NCBI GenBank assembly: GCA_002304505.1
Contig: NCEH01000123.1
Location: 1 to 37,441 of the forward strand
Reading direction: 5' to 3'
Source: Rhizobiales bacterium 32-66-11
GTDB taxonomy: Bacteria > Pseudomonadota > Alphaproteobacteria > Rhizobiales > Xanthobacteraceae
Length of the DNA stretch: 37,441 nucleotides
Under the pieces are notes generated by a model. It ran no database searches. It worked only from the letters and a program-made list of their open reading frames with translations, and had not been told where the DNA came from. A program made the position numbers and the translations under genes. How positions within the stretch are numbered: position 1 is the first letter of the stretch; each line of letters begins with the position of its first letter. Positions 30,239 through 37,441 of this stretch are shown here, in pieces.

Positions 30239-30966
30239 GGCGCGCCGGGGCCCGGCGCGCCCGTGTCCTTGGGGCCGGCCATGCCGTAGGCCGCCGGATC
30301 GCGCCGGGCATCGGCCACCATCAGCAGCAGCGGCAGGGATTCCACGAACACCCGCCGCGCATGGCCCTTGGGGTTCAGCATCAGGACCGCCCCGCCGCGC
30401 TGTTCCACCATGCGCGCCAGATATTCGGACGCCGGGGCGCCGACCGCGAAGAATACGTAGCGCGCCGGATGGGCGCGCACGAAGTCCACGCACGCCTCCA
30501 CCTCTTCCGGCTTGGTGATGAAGCCCATGGAGGGATTGAGCAGGTTCACCGCCTTGAGGCCGAATTGCGCGATCAGGCGGCGCCGCATCTCCGCGCCGCC
30601 GCCGATCACGGTGACGCTGTCGCCGGGGGAAATATGATGCGCGAACAGATAGGCGGTCAGATCGCTGCCGGCGGCGTGGGGCAAATCGAGCCCGAACACC
30701 CGGCGGGCGAGCGCGCGCGGCGTCTTGCCGTCCAGCAGGCGCAGCCAGGCATGGGCATAGGCATCGGCGAAGCGGGCGTCCTTCAGCCGGCCGAGCCGGA
30801 CGAAATGCTGGGCGTTGGGGGTCACCACATAGGCGAACGGAGCGTCGGCGCCGCGCGCGGCGATGCGTTCCGCCGCCGCCGGAACGTCGAGGCAGGAAAT
30901 CCGCACGCCGAGATAGGGGACTTCCCGGATCGGCGCCTCGCCGGCCTGTGCTGGCATCGTATCCAC
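30235..30966 (-). CDS. WecG/TagA/CpsF-family glycosyltransferase (GT26)
   Basis: A 243-residue glycosyltransferase adding a sugar to an undecaprenyl-linked intermediate at the inner face of the membrane. The family start VPYLGVRISCLDVPAAAERI, the VVTPNAQHF block and the LLDGKTPRALARR...GSDLTAYLF stretch, with the conserved Thr and Asp, are present, then a nucleotide-binding GGGAEMRRRLIAQF region. The C-terminus is unlike the family: after VGAPASEYLARM it lacks the usual RAP.W....LEW..RL membrane-association motif and ends in a Gly/Pro-rich tail. It overlaps the polymerase gene by four bases. Confidence 0.83.
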   Translation of the reverse strand: MDTMPAQAGEAPIREVPYLGVRISCLDVPAAAERIAARGADAPFAYVVTPNAQHFVRLGRLKDARFADAYAHAWLRLLDGKTPRALARRVFGLDLPHAAGSDLTAYLFAHHISPGDSVTVIGGGAEMRRRLIAQFGLKAVNLLNPSMGFITKPEEVEACVDFVRAHPARYVFFAVGAPASEYLARMVEQRGGAVLMLNPKGHARRVFVESLPLLLMVADARRDPAAYGMAGPKDTGAPGPGAP

Positions 30967-31034
30967 CGTCGTTGGCGCGGCGCGCCGCGCCGCCGGTCAG
31001 GAACATATCCTACCACGCTGCAGCGCGGAAAGAT

Positions 31035-31892
31035 TCACGGGATCAGGGTCGAAGCGCCGCTGGAGGTGGTGGAATAGGCGCCCAGCGTATAGCTGAAGGT
31101 GCGCTGGAACGGCACCACCTTGTTGATGAACTGGTCGATCCACAGATTCAACTCGGCGATATCGCTGCGCGGCACATAGAGGATGTCGCCCGCCACCAGC
31201 GGCACGTCGGCTTCATCCGATCCGGTCTGGATCATGTCGCGCACATTGATGATCTTGAGCATGGCGCGGTTGGAGGGATCGCGGCGGATCAGCGCCACCT
31301 CGCCGAGCCGGGCCTCGTCGGTGAAGCCGCCCGCGAGCAGCACCGCTTCCAGCGAGGACACCCGCATCTCGGCGATCTTATAGAGCCCCGGATGGGCCAC
31401 GCTGCCGCCCACATACACCTTGGAGGAGCCGGAATCCTCCAGCGAGACCACGACGCGCTGGTCGGTCAGCTCGCGCCGGGCGGAGACGCGAATGGTCTCC
31501 TGGAGGCCGGCGAGCGTCATGCCCTCGACCTTGATCTGGCCAACCGCGCGCAGGCCGATGGTGCCGTCGGGGGAGACCACGAGATCCTCGTCCATCTCGC
31601 GGGTGATGGTGAATTTGACTTTCAGCTTGTCGCCCGGACCGATGCGATAGGCCGGGATGCCCGGCGTCCAGGGGCGAAAGCCCTCGGGATTGACCTGGGT
31701 GAAGCTCAATTCCTGCCCGGTGAGCAGGGGCGTGCGGCCCGATGTGGTGGTGCAACCGGCAAGGACGATGCTGCCCAGAAACAGGAACACGGGCAGCCGC
31801 AGGGCCGCCCACGGCCCGGCACTGCGGCCGGAAGGCGCACCCAGCTCCGGGCTGCGATCGCGACGGGTCGCTTCGCATGCGGGGGAGGGCAT
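31035..31892 (-). CDS. Polysaccharide export lipoprotein (Wza/ExoF-like)
   Basis: A 285-residue outer-membrane polysaccharide export protein. The signal peptide ends in the lipobox LAGC with Cys47 as the lipidation site. The poly_export domain follows (about 80-165; YRIGPGDKLKVKFTI...DLVVSPDGTIGLRAVGQIKVEGMTLAGLQETI), then SLBB-type domains (VYVGGSVAHPGLYKI...AGGFTDEARLGEVALIRRD). TAGGAG lies about 9 bases before the ATG at 31892. The n-region (30 residues) is unusually long for a signal peptide, but no nearer start codon exists. With the Wzc-like protein it forms the export channel. It lies about 70 bases upstream of the WecG/TagA gene on the same strand. Confidence 0.9.
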   Translation of the reverse strand: MPSPACEATRRDRSPELGAPSGRSAGPWAALRLPVFLFLGSIVLAGCTTTSGRTPLLTGQELSFTQVNPEGFRPWTPGIPAYRIGPGDKLKVKFTITREMDEDLVVSPDGTIGLRAVGQIKVEGMTLAGLQETIRVSARRELTDQRVVVSLEDSGSSKVYVGGSVAHPGLYKIAEMRVSSLEAVLLAGGFTDEARLGEVALIRRDPSNRAMLKIINVRDMIQTGSDEADVPLVAGDILYVPRSDIAELNLWIDQFINKVVPFQRTFSYTLGAYSTTSSGASTLIP

Positions 31893-32056
31893 CGAGCAAG
31901 GCTCCTAGTGGGCGACCCCGTCCAGGACCCTGCGCCGGCCTTTCCGCGCCGCGCCAAGCGGAGCGGGGGCGGAGGGAGAGGCGTGAAGCGGGGTCGCTGA
32001 ACCGATCAACGTGGTAAAGCAACCCTAAAGCTCCATGGTTAATGAAACGTTTCTTC
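31893..32056 (-). promoter_or_regulatory. Upstream region of the export lipoprotein
   Basis: This 164-base gap is lower in G+C near 32010-32050 and probably holds the promoter of the Wza-to-FkbM transcript. A single TTAACCAT (minus strand, 32035-32042) matches a CtrA half-site, but no second half-site at the right spacing is present, so this is weak. Confidence 0.35.
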
Positions 32057-32347
32057 TCAGGCCCTCCGGTAAAGCCACTCCGGCAGGTAGTATCTGCGGC
32101 CCATAAATATGAATCCGAGAACAAATCCGCCGTTTTCCATAACAATAGAACGCAGCCGAAGCGCGGCGGGCTTGCGGGTATGCTCGGCCCGGATCATCAG
32201 GACATTGGCATCCACGAGCATGTTGAGGCGCTGAATCACGGGAGAGACGCCCTGGGCGGTGGAGCAGATCACGATGGCGTCGAACAGGTCTTGCAGCTCC
32301 TCCATCATCTGGCGCCCTTCCACGAGGGAAAGCCGCACGCTCAGCAC
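32057..32347 (-). CDS. Split C-terminal part of a BY-kinase-like domain (possible frameshift)
   Basis: This short frame continues the end of the Wzc/ExoP-like protein in another reading frame. LFDAIVICSTAQGVSPVIQRLNMLVDANVLMIRAEHTRKPAALRLRSIVMENGGFVLGFIFMG matches the second half of a CpsD/BY-kinase domain (fDvViiDsPPv...D..vlVvr...T....v.......vlG.v.N), with IDSPP degraded to ICSTA. It ends RRYYLPEWLYRRA, a small tyrosine cluster like the autophosphorylation tail of BY-kinases. GTG 32347 overlaps the upstream stop (GTGCTGA); ATG 32308 is another start, giving 83 residues. Either it is a separate translation-coupled polypeptide or a frameshift split one gene. Confidence 0.5.
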   Translation of the reverse strand: MLSVRLSLVEGRQMMEELQDLFDAIVICSTAQGVSPVIQRLNMLVDANVLMIRAEHTRKPAALRLRSIVMENGGFVLGFIFMGRRYYLPEWLYRRA

Positions 32348-34101
32348 GATTCGAGCGGGAACGGGTCCGCCGAGCACAGGTCCACCAGCAGCGTGCGCAG
32401 GCCGCGCTGAAGGCTCATCTCCTCGGCGAGGCGGCGGCACAGCACCGGCACGTCGTCGTCCCGTTCCGAGGTCAGGAAGTGCATGGTGCGCAGCGGCTTG
32501 CCGTCCAGCTCCGTGTCGAGCAGCAAGGTCGCGAGCCCGCCGATGGTCTGTTCCGCGGCCGGCGTCGCAAGGGCGTTGCGGCCGTCGGCGAAATCCGCGA
32601 GGCAGGGCAGGGCCAGCGCGCGCTCGCCCTCCGTGGGCTGGATGAAGACCGTGCGCAGGGCGGAGGCGAGCGCGCCCGCGGCGGCGCCGAACAGCAGCCC
32701 GCCGAAAATGCCGGCGGCGAGGAACGGCAGCGCCATGGAGCGGCTGGTGACGGCGGCGCTCGCGTCCTGGACCACGCGCACGTTGGAGGCGCGCACCTTG
32801 GCGGCGGTCTCCTCGATGGTGGCGGCGACCGCGCGGCGCAGATATTCGCGATAGCCATCGCTCAGCGAATCGCGCTGGCGGTTGAGCTCCACGAGCCGGG
32901 TCTCGGTGTTGCGCAGCAGCGCCAGCCGCTCCTCCGCGACCTTCTGCTGCTGGTCCAGCTCGTCGGTCTGGCGCGAGAGCGCGTCTTTCTCCACCCGCAG
33001 GCTCAGCACCATGTTGTTGACATAGCTGATGGCCGGGTTGCGCACGTCGCGATTGGTGGAGGCGAGGCGCTGGTCCGGATCCGACAGGCTCTGGCGGATG
33101 GTGGCGATCTTGCGCTCCACCTCGCGCATTTGCGGGCTGGTGGGCTGGTATTGCAAAGCGATGCGGTCGCGGTCCACCAGCAGGCGCGTCAGGGTGTTGC
33201 GGGTATCGTCATTGGCGGTGGCGTCGGTCTTCTCGGCGAAGTCGAACACCGTGCTCGGCAGCGCTTTCATCTGCTTCTCGGCCTCGGCGAGCTGCGCGGT
33301 GACGGCGGCGCGTCGCTCGGCGACCTGGCGCCGGCGCTGGATCACGCTGTCGACCTGGTTGGCGGCGAGGATCGCATCCTGGTCGAAGTCGATCACCTCG
33401 CTCTTGTCCTTCAGCGCCTGGATCTCCAGGTCCACGGCGCGCAGGTCGCGCTTGAAGCGCTCCACCTCCACCGAGAGGATCGCCGAGGTGGGATTGTCGA
33501 AAATCTTGCGGCGGCGCTCCAGATAGGCCTTCACCAGCGCGTCCGTCACCTGCACGGCCAGTTCGCGGCTGGCATTGGTGAACGAGACCAGGATGATGTT
33601 GGAGCCCGACTGCACCGTGGTCCGCATGTTCTTGCGGAAGCGCTCGATCGCCTTGTCCATGGTGTTGGCCGGCGAGCCGAAGCTCAGGCGGTCGGTGATG
33701 AAGGAGAGGCGGCCCGGCGGGAACAGGGTGTCGAGCCCGATATCCTCGATGGTGGTGCGGATCACGTCCGCGCTCTCGATGATCTGCACCTCCGATTCCA
33801 CCGTCTTCAGGCCCTCGATGGAGAGTACGGCCGGGCCGGAATCCGTCACGTTCTGGGAATTGGAAACCTCGCGGTTCACCAGCACCATCAGCAGGCTGGA
33901 GGCGGTATATTCGGTCTTGGCCGAAAGCGCGGCGAACAGGCCGATGAGGATGGGCAGCAATGCCGTCAGCATCACCACCCGCACATGATAGAAGGTGGCA
34001 ATCAGGAAGTCGCGAATGGTGAAGGCGGTCGGCCTGTTGTCGCTCCAGACCATCGGCGGCGCGTTGTCCATCTCGCCGGCTTGCGAACCTTTCATCGACA
34101 T
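32341..34101 (-). CDS. Wzc/ExoP-like chain-length determinant with degenerate kinase domain
   Basis: A 586-residue inner-membrane polysaccharide co-polymerase that sets chain length and couples export. Order: Wzz domain with TM1 (about 39-57, RVVMLTALLPILIGLFAAL), long coiled coil (about 190-440), TM2 (about 460-485, SMALPFLAAGIFGGLLFGAAAGALASAL), then the start of a BY-kinase domain. That domain has no Walker A GKS: the aligned region is TSERDDDVPVLCRRLAEEMSLQRGLRTLLVDLCS. It stops at ESC, after the Walker A' strand, and the rest is in another frame. Start uncertain: ATG 34101 has GGA six bases before it; ATG 34095 and GTG 34143 are alternatives. Confidence 0.82.
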   Translation of the reverse strand: MSMKGSQAGEMDNAPPMVWSDNRPTAFTIRDFLIATFYHVRVVMLTALLPILIGLFAALSAKTEYTASSLLMVLVNREVSNSQNVTDSGPAVLSIEGLKTVESEVQIIESADVIRTTIEDIGLDTLFPPGRLSFITDRLSFGSPANTMDKAIERFRKNMRTTVQSGSNIILVSFTNASRELAVQVTDALVKAYLERRRKIFDNPTSAILSVEVERFKRDLRAVDLEIQALKDKSEVIDFDQDAILAANQVDSVIQRRRQVAERRAAVTAQLAEAEKQMKALPSTVFDFAEKTDATANDDTRNTLTRLLVDRDRIALQYQPTSPQMREVERKIATIRQSLSDPDQRLASTNRDVRNPAISYVNNMVLSLRVEKDALSRQTDELDQQQKVAEERLALLRNTETRLVELNRQRDSLSDGYREYLRRAVAATIEETAAKVRASNVRVVQDASAAVTSRSMALPFLAAGIFGGLLFGAAAGALASALRTVFIQPTEGERALALPCLADFADGRNALATPAAEQTIGGLATLLLDTELDGKPLRTMHFLTSERDDDVPVLCRRLAEEMSLQRGLRTLLVDLCSADPFPLESC

Positions 34102-34295
34102 CCCCGGTCCAAGTGAGGCACTGGCTTTTTCGTCTCTCAGCACGTTCGGCGCGGCCGAAATGGCGCCCGGTTCGCCCGCCTTGCGGACGCGGCGCCCCGT
34201 TCAGCTGCGACCACTGGCGGAAGAAAACGATAAATTCCTTAACATTGCGGCATCTGTTCGATCTTGCAGCGCGATCGAAACGATGCCGCACGGCT

Positions 34296-34333
34296 TAGAG
34301 CCGGATTTTCCCATATGGGCGGATCGCGCTCTA
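34296..34333. terminator. Nested palindrome at the end of the flippase gene
   Basis: TAGAGC (34296-34301) and GCTCTA (34328-34333) enclose the palindrome CCCATATGGG (34310-34319), and a further small stem CGGCT-TAG-AGCCG lies just left. The flippase stop codon is inside it. It could terminate the flippase transcript, although T-tracts are short; it also resembles dispersed rhizobial hairpins. Confidence 0.4.
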
Positions 34334-35626
34334 GAACGCGCGCGGCAGCAGGCGGCGCAGCACCAAAGTGGTGCCGATGGCGCCTTGGGCGATGAAGATC
34401 GCGGTGAGCACCGCCGCGCCCGTCATGCCGAACAGCGGGATCAGCACCGCCCCCAGCAGGCAGCAAGTGGCGAGCTGGGCGGTGTTGAGCCAGCGCAGCA
34501 CGCCGCCGTGCCCGGTCATGGCGAGCACGATATCCTGGCACGGCAGCAGGCAGTTCACCAATTGTCCCACGCCCATGATGACGAGGGCGGTGGAGGCGCT
34601 CTCGAAGCCGGGGCCGATGAGGTGCAGCACCTGCGCGGGAAAGATCATCATGGCCGCGATCACCGGAATGCCGCACAGCGCCACCACCGCGCGCACCCGC
34701 CGGTTGAGCGTGCGCAGCGCGTCCCATTCCCCGCGCCGGTGCAGCGCCGCGAATGAGGGCGCGGCGATGGTGCCGATGGAGATGATCACCACCCAGATCA
34801 GCATCGAAATGCGGTTGGCGACTGAGAAGGCGCCGACATCGGAGGCGCTCGCGAACACGCCGAGCACCAGCACGGGGATCGAGTTCAGCGACACCTGCAC
34901 CACTTCCACCACGCCGAGCGGAAACGCCGTGCGCCACAGGGCGGGCAGCACCTCTTCCGGCGGATCGTCGGGGGAGGGGGTATGCAGCGGCCCCTTGTGG
35001 CGCAGGATCAGATAGAGCCCGACCAGGGTCGCCGCGAGGTTCGCCGCGCCCAGCGCCAGCAGCATGCCGTTCAGCGAGGTGATGCCGGCGGCGACGGCGC
35101 CGAGCGTCAGCACCGGCCACAGGCCGTTCTGGATGAATTGCGCGGCCACCCCCCGGTTGAGGCCGGACAGGGCATGGCCGATCACGATGCACAAAGTCTG
35201 CGGCAGGATCACCGCCGCCGAAACGGCGAGCGGTAGGCCGAGGTCCGGTTCGCCGAACACATGGGTGGAGAGGGGATGGGCGAACAGCACCGTGAGGGCG
35301 GTGGCGAGCGCGCCGCCCAAGGTCGCCCAGCCGACGCCGGTGAACAGCGCGATGCGCGCCTGCGCCTCCTTGCCGAGGGCGAGTTCGGCCGCCATGTGGC
35401 GGATGATGGCCTTCTCGAACCCCGCCCGCGCCACGGTGGAGATGAGGCCGATCCAGGTGATGCAGAGGAAGAACAGCCCGGCCTCGTGCGCGCCCAAGAT
35501 CCGCGCCGCGATCATATAGAGGCCGAGCTTGCCCACCAGCTCCATGCCGCGTACCACCAGCGCCGCCGCATAGGCCGAATAGGTCGAGATCAGCTGGGGC
35601 GTCAGAAGGCTGCGAAGGGGCTTCAT
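34331..35626 (-). CDS. Wzx-like polysaccharide flippase (MOP superfamily)
   Basis: A 431-residue membrane protein with about twelve to fourteen hydrophobic segments that would flip lipid-linked repeat units to the periplasmic side. N-terminal GKLGLYMIAARILGAHEAGLFFLCITWIGLISTVARAGFEKAIIRHMA is the polysaccharide-biosynthesis (RfbX/Wzx) pattern, and helices continue to the C-terminus. It lies 230 bases upstream of the Wzc-like gene, on the same strand, and is divergent from the small secreted protein. Function in the Wzy-dependent pathway is inferred from the polymerase and Wza/Wzc-like genes nearby. Confidence 0.88.
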   Translation of the reverse strand: MKPLRSLLTPQLISTYSAYAAALVVRGMELVGKLGLYMIAARILGAHEAGLFFLCITWIGLISTVARAGFEKAIIRHMAAELALGKEAQARIALFTGVGWATLGGALATALTVLFAHPLSTHVFGEPDLGLPLAVSAAVILPQTLCIVIGHALSGLNRGVAAQFIQNGLWPVLTLGAVAAGITSLNGMLLALGAANLAATLVGLYLILRHKGPLHTPSPDDPPEEVLPALWRTAFPLGVVEVVQVSLNSIPVLVLGVFASASDVGAFSVANRISMLIWVVIISIGTIAAPSFAALHRRGEWDALRTLNRRVRAVVALCGIPVIAAMMIFPAQVLHLIGPGFESASTALVIMGVGQLVNCLLPCQDIVLAMTGHGGVLRWLNTAQLATCCLLGAVLIPLFGMTGAAVLTAIFIAQGAIGTTLVLRRLLPRAF

Positions 35627-35730
35627 GCTCGTGTCGCGTCCGCGGTTCGGGGATCAAGGTGCGGCGTGCCGGCGCGCGCGGCAGGCCTTATGATGCCGGT
35701 GTGCGGGGCCAGAGGGAGATTGTCCAGGCC

Positions 35731-36201
35731 ATGGGAGCCGAACGCCGCGCCTTTGGCGCCGTCTTTTCCAGCGGAGCCGGGATCGCGCCGCGCCGCCGCG
35801 CCAGTGCATGGGCGCTGCGCGTCGTCGCCGGGTTTCTCGTTCTCGGTGCCACGGGCCTCGCGCGGCCGCAGATGGCGGTGGCGCAATCGAGCAGCAACGT
35901 GCCGGGGCAAGGCAGCCTGGACGCCGAGATCGACCCGTTTCCCTATGATCCGCGCCTGGAAATCCGCAGCTATTTGCAGAACCATCTGCCGAGCCTCTGG
36001 TGGGCCAACGAGCCGGAATACGGTCTCGGGGTGTTTACCGTGACGATCCATGTTCCGGTGAACTGGCGCGGCAATCCCACCTCGGCGCTTCAGCAATTGT
36101 GCCCGCAGGCGAATAGCACAATTTGGCAGGGCATCAAACGCCTCGAACTCCAGCCGTTTTACAAGAATGCCATGTGGCCGGGCGTGGTCTGCCGGCCGTA
36201 A
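35731..36201 (+). CDS. Small secreted protein of unknown function
   Basis: A 156-residue protein I do not recognise. Residues 20-52 look like a signal peptide (RRRASAWALRVVAGFLVLGATGLARPQMAVAQ, cleavage around AVAQ|SSS). The mature ~105 residues start with a Ser/Gly linker and contain an ordered-looking segment, IDPFPYDPRLEIRSYLQNHLPSLWWANEPEYGLGVFTVTIHVPVNWRGN, with two Cys (near the C-terminus) that could pair. ATG 35731 is preferred by the signal peptide; GTG 35701 is in frame upstream. It is divergent from the flippase and 95 bases before an FkbM methyltransferase, so it probably belongs to the polysaccharide locus. Confidence 0.7.
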   Translation: MGAERRAFGAVFSSGAGIAPRRRASAWALRVVAGFLVLGATGLARPQMAVAQSSSNVPGQGSLDAEIDPFPYDPRLEIRSYLQNHLPSLWWANEPEYGLGVFTVTIHVPVNWRGNPTSALQQLCPQANSTIWQGIKRLELQPFYKNAMWPGVVCRP

Positions 36202-36296
36202 GGTGAGTGGCTTTATGATACCTTTCAAACATGTGGACTTTTAACCAAACGCCGAACGCGGGTAGGAACTGCCGCGAAATTCTGTAACGTGCGCCA

Positions 36297-37163
36297 ATGG
36301 TTCGCGGAAAGCCGTATCGACCGGGGGTGTGCGTGCTATCGGAATTGAAATCGCTGGGCGAAACGCATCTGCCCCGTTTCTACGCCAGGGCCTGCGATCT
36401 GTTCGACCGCAAGGTGGCGCGCAACCCGCACAGCGAAGTCAACCTGCTGCCGTTGCTTGTCAATGCGGGCGAAACGGCCTGCGATATTGGCGCCAACCAC
36501 GGGCTGTTCACCTTTTTCCTACTGCGACAGAACGTGCGCGTGCTCGCGTTCGAGCCCAATCCCCGCCTGGTGCGCATTTTGCGCTATCGCTTTCCCGACG
36601 CCATCCGGCGCGGCGACCTGCGGCTGTTCGACTGCGCCTTGAGCGATGCGGAAGGTCAGGCCACCCTGCACGTGCCCAAGGGCTTTTCCCCGCTCGCCAC
36701 GCTGGACGGCGCGCTGGTGACGGCGAACGTGGAGATGGACACGGTCGCGGTGCCGCTGCGTCGGCTGGATGCGGTGGTGGGCGAGGAGGTGGCCTTCATC
36801 AAGCTGGATGTGGAGGGCCACGAGGCGCGGGTGTTGCAAGGTGCGGCCCATCTGCTGCGGGCAAACCTGCCGAGCTTGCTGGTGGAGGCGGAGGAGCGCC
36901 ACCGGCCCGGCGCCGTCGCTTCGGTGGAGGCGCTTCTTGCGCCCATGGGCTATGTTGGCCTGTTCTTCGCGAACGGCACGCCGCACCCTCTCTCCGCCTT
37001 CGACACGCAGCGCCACCAGCGCCGCGACGCGCTCAATGCCGCCGGCACGAAGGTGCTGCCGGGCCACACTTATATCAATAATTTCGTGTTCGTTGCCCGC
37101 GCCGATGCAAAGGCGCGGCTGGCGGCCCGCTGGCCGGATCTCGGGCCCGGCATCGGGCTGTGA
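36297..37163 (+). CDS. FkbM-family methyltransferase (second copy)
   Basis: A 288-residue SAM-dependent methyltransferase. SAM motif I is ACDIGANHGLFTFFLLRQNVRVLAFEPNPR (about 60-89), and VAFIKLDVEGHEARVLQGAAHLL is the conserved FkbM block. It differs clearly from the copy at 28039-28884 (shared only in the motifs), so it is a separate paralogue, likely methylating another sugar or position. The ATG at 36297 lacks a strong ribosome site, and a GTG near 36327-36333 is an alternative. A terminator follows. Confidence 0.87.
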   Translation: MVRGKPYRPGVCVLSELKSLGETHLPRFYARACDLFDRKVARNPHSEVNLLPLLVNAGETACDIGANHGLFTFFLLRQNVRVLAFEPNPRLVRILRYRFPDAIRRGDLRLFDCALSDAEGQATLHVPKGFSPLATLDGALVTANVEMDTVAVPLRRLDAVVGEEVAFIKLDVEGHEARVLQGAAHLLRANLPSLLVEAEERHRPGAVASVEALLAPMGYVGLFFANGTPHPLSAFDTQRHQRRDALNAAGTKVLPGHTYINNFVFVARADAKARLAARWPDLGPGIGL

Positions 37164-37171
37164 ACTCTCCG

Positions 37172-37210
37172 CCACGGACCGCTGCCGCCGGAGTCCGTGG
37201 GTATCATTTT
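37172..37210 (+). terminator. Terminator after the second FkbM gene
   Basis: CCACGGAC (37172-37179) pairs with GTCCGTGG (37193-37200) with a 13-base loop, followed by GTATCATTTT. Confidence 0.55.
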
Positions 37211-37287
37211 GACGGCCGGTGCGGTTGGCAGACGCCCGGCACCGCGCTATCAGGTCCAGCCGAAGCCCCTTTCCCAGCGAGATTTCC

Positions 37288-37441
37288 ATGTCGGATCGTG
37301 CAGCGCCTCCCGCCTCCCGTCCTTTCGCGGCCCTCGCCCGGTCGCGCGCCTTATCCGCCAAGCTGCTGGCGGGGGTTGTTTTTCTTGGCCTGACGGGACC
37401 TGCTTTCGCGCAGGGCACCGCGCCTGCGGCCGCCCCGCCCG
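37288..37441 (+). CDS. Start of an exported protein, cut by the window edge
   Basis: The first 51 codons of an open frame with no stop. The translation MSDRAAPPASRPFAALARSRALSAKLLAGVVFLGLTGPAFAQGTAPAAAPP is a clear Sec signal peptide with cleavage after AFA or AQ, followed by an Ala/Pro-rich linker typical of periplasmic or outer-membrane proteins. A GCGAGA sequence lies about 7 bases before the ATG. Its function is not visible in this window. Confidence 0.7.
   Translation, partial: MSDRAAPPASRPFAALARSRALSAKLLAGVVFLGLTGPAFAQGTAPAAAPP

Noticed and set aside
28817..30289. A 490-codon open frame on the plus strand
   Set aside because: It is antisense to the polymerase gene, with a low-complexity His/Arg/Gln-rich translation; the minus-strand polymerase explains the sequence better.
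32035..32042. CtrA half-site TTAACCAT before the export lipoprotein
   Set aside because: Only one half-site is present; the matching second half at the expected spacing was not found.
34236..34285. Intergenic open frames and a TTAACAT motif left of the flippase end
   Set aside because: The frames are short and lack ribosome sites, and the motif lacks a partner.
1..37441. CRISPR array, tRNA, rRNA, integrase or insertion sequence
   Set aside because: No regularly spaced identical repeats, tRNA-like cloverleaf, rRNA block or transposase/integrase motifs were recognised by eye; a covariance-model and HMM search would be decisive.

Overview
The window looks like chromosomal DNA of an alphaproteobacterium, most likely a member of the Hyphomicrobiales (Rhizobiales; a Xanthobacteraceae-like genus is a guess). 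The evidence is very high G+C, a CcrM-type GANTC methyltransferase, a cysteine-free 41-residue ribosomal protein L36, a COG4111/NadQ-type NAD regulator, DUF1244 and DUF1036 proteins, and a perfect parS centromere palindrome. Genes are dense on both strands. No rRNA, tRNA, CRISPR array, phage or insertion sequence was recognised, and no gene-free stretch exceeds 300 bases.

Region 1 (1 to 10.4 kb) is mostly housekeeping: DUF1244 protein, EamA exporter, secreted DUF1036 protein, FAD monooxygenase, a parS site between convergent genes, a periplasmic TPR protein, rpmJ with a near-consensus promoter, a DsbA-like oxidoreductase, a DUF721 (DciA-like) protein divergent from mutY, a REP-like palindromic repeat, the NadQ-type regulator and ccrM.

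Region 2 (10.4 to 20.6 kb) is a catabolic island. A short-chain dehydrogenase is divergent from a polyamine-type ABC importer (binding protein, ATPase, two permeases), a DeoR-type regulator, an alpha/beta hydrolase, an isochorismatase-like amidohydrolase, an APH-fold kinase and a class III PLP enzyme that closely resembles the ethanolamine-phosphate/phosphohydroxylysine phospho-lyases. Kinase plus phospho-lyase suggests that an imported amino-alcohol, perhaps first freed from an amide or ester, is phosphorylated and then eliminated to an aldehyde, ammonia and phosphate. Three direct repeats in the divergent promoter region are candidate DeoR operators. I know of no described bacterial pathway with this gene set. 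It is the best candidate for a new system here.

Region 3 (20.6 to 37.4 kb) is an exopolysaccharide locus: membrane acyltransferase, polyprenyl-phosphate sugar transferase overlapping a GH18 protein, FkbM methyltransferase, Wzy-like polymerase, WecG/TagA glycosyltransferase, Wza-like lipoprotein, a Wzc/ExoP-like chain-length protein whose kinase domain is degenerate and split, a Wzx-like flippase, a small secreted unknown and a second FkbM methyltransferase. The nadABC operon sits inside this locus. Its leader carries two palindromes of identical design (TATGCT-N7-AGCATA) around a terminator-like hairpin, so it is probably controlled by the NadQ-type regulator encoded about 16 kb away.
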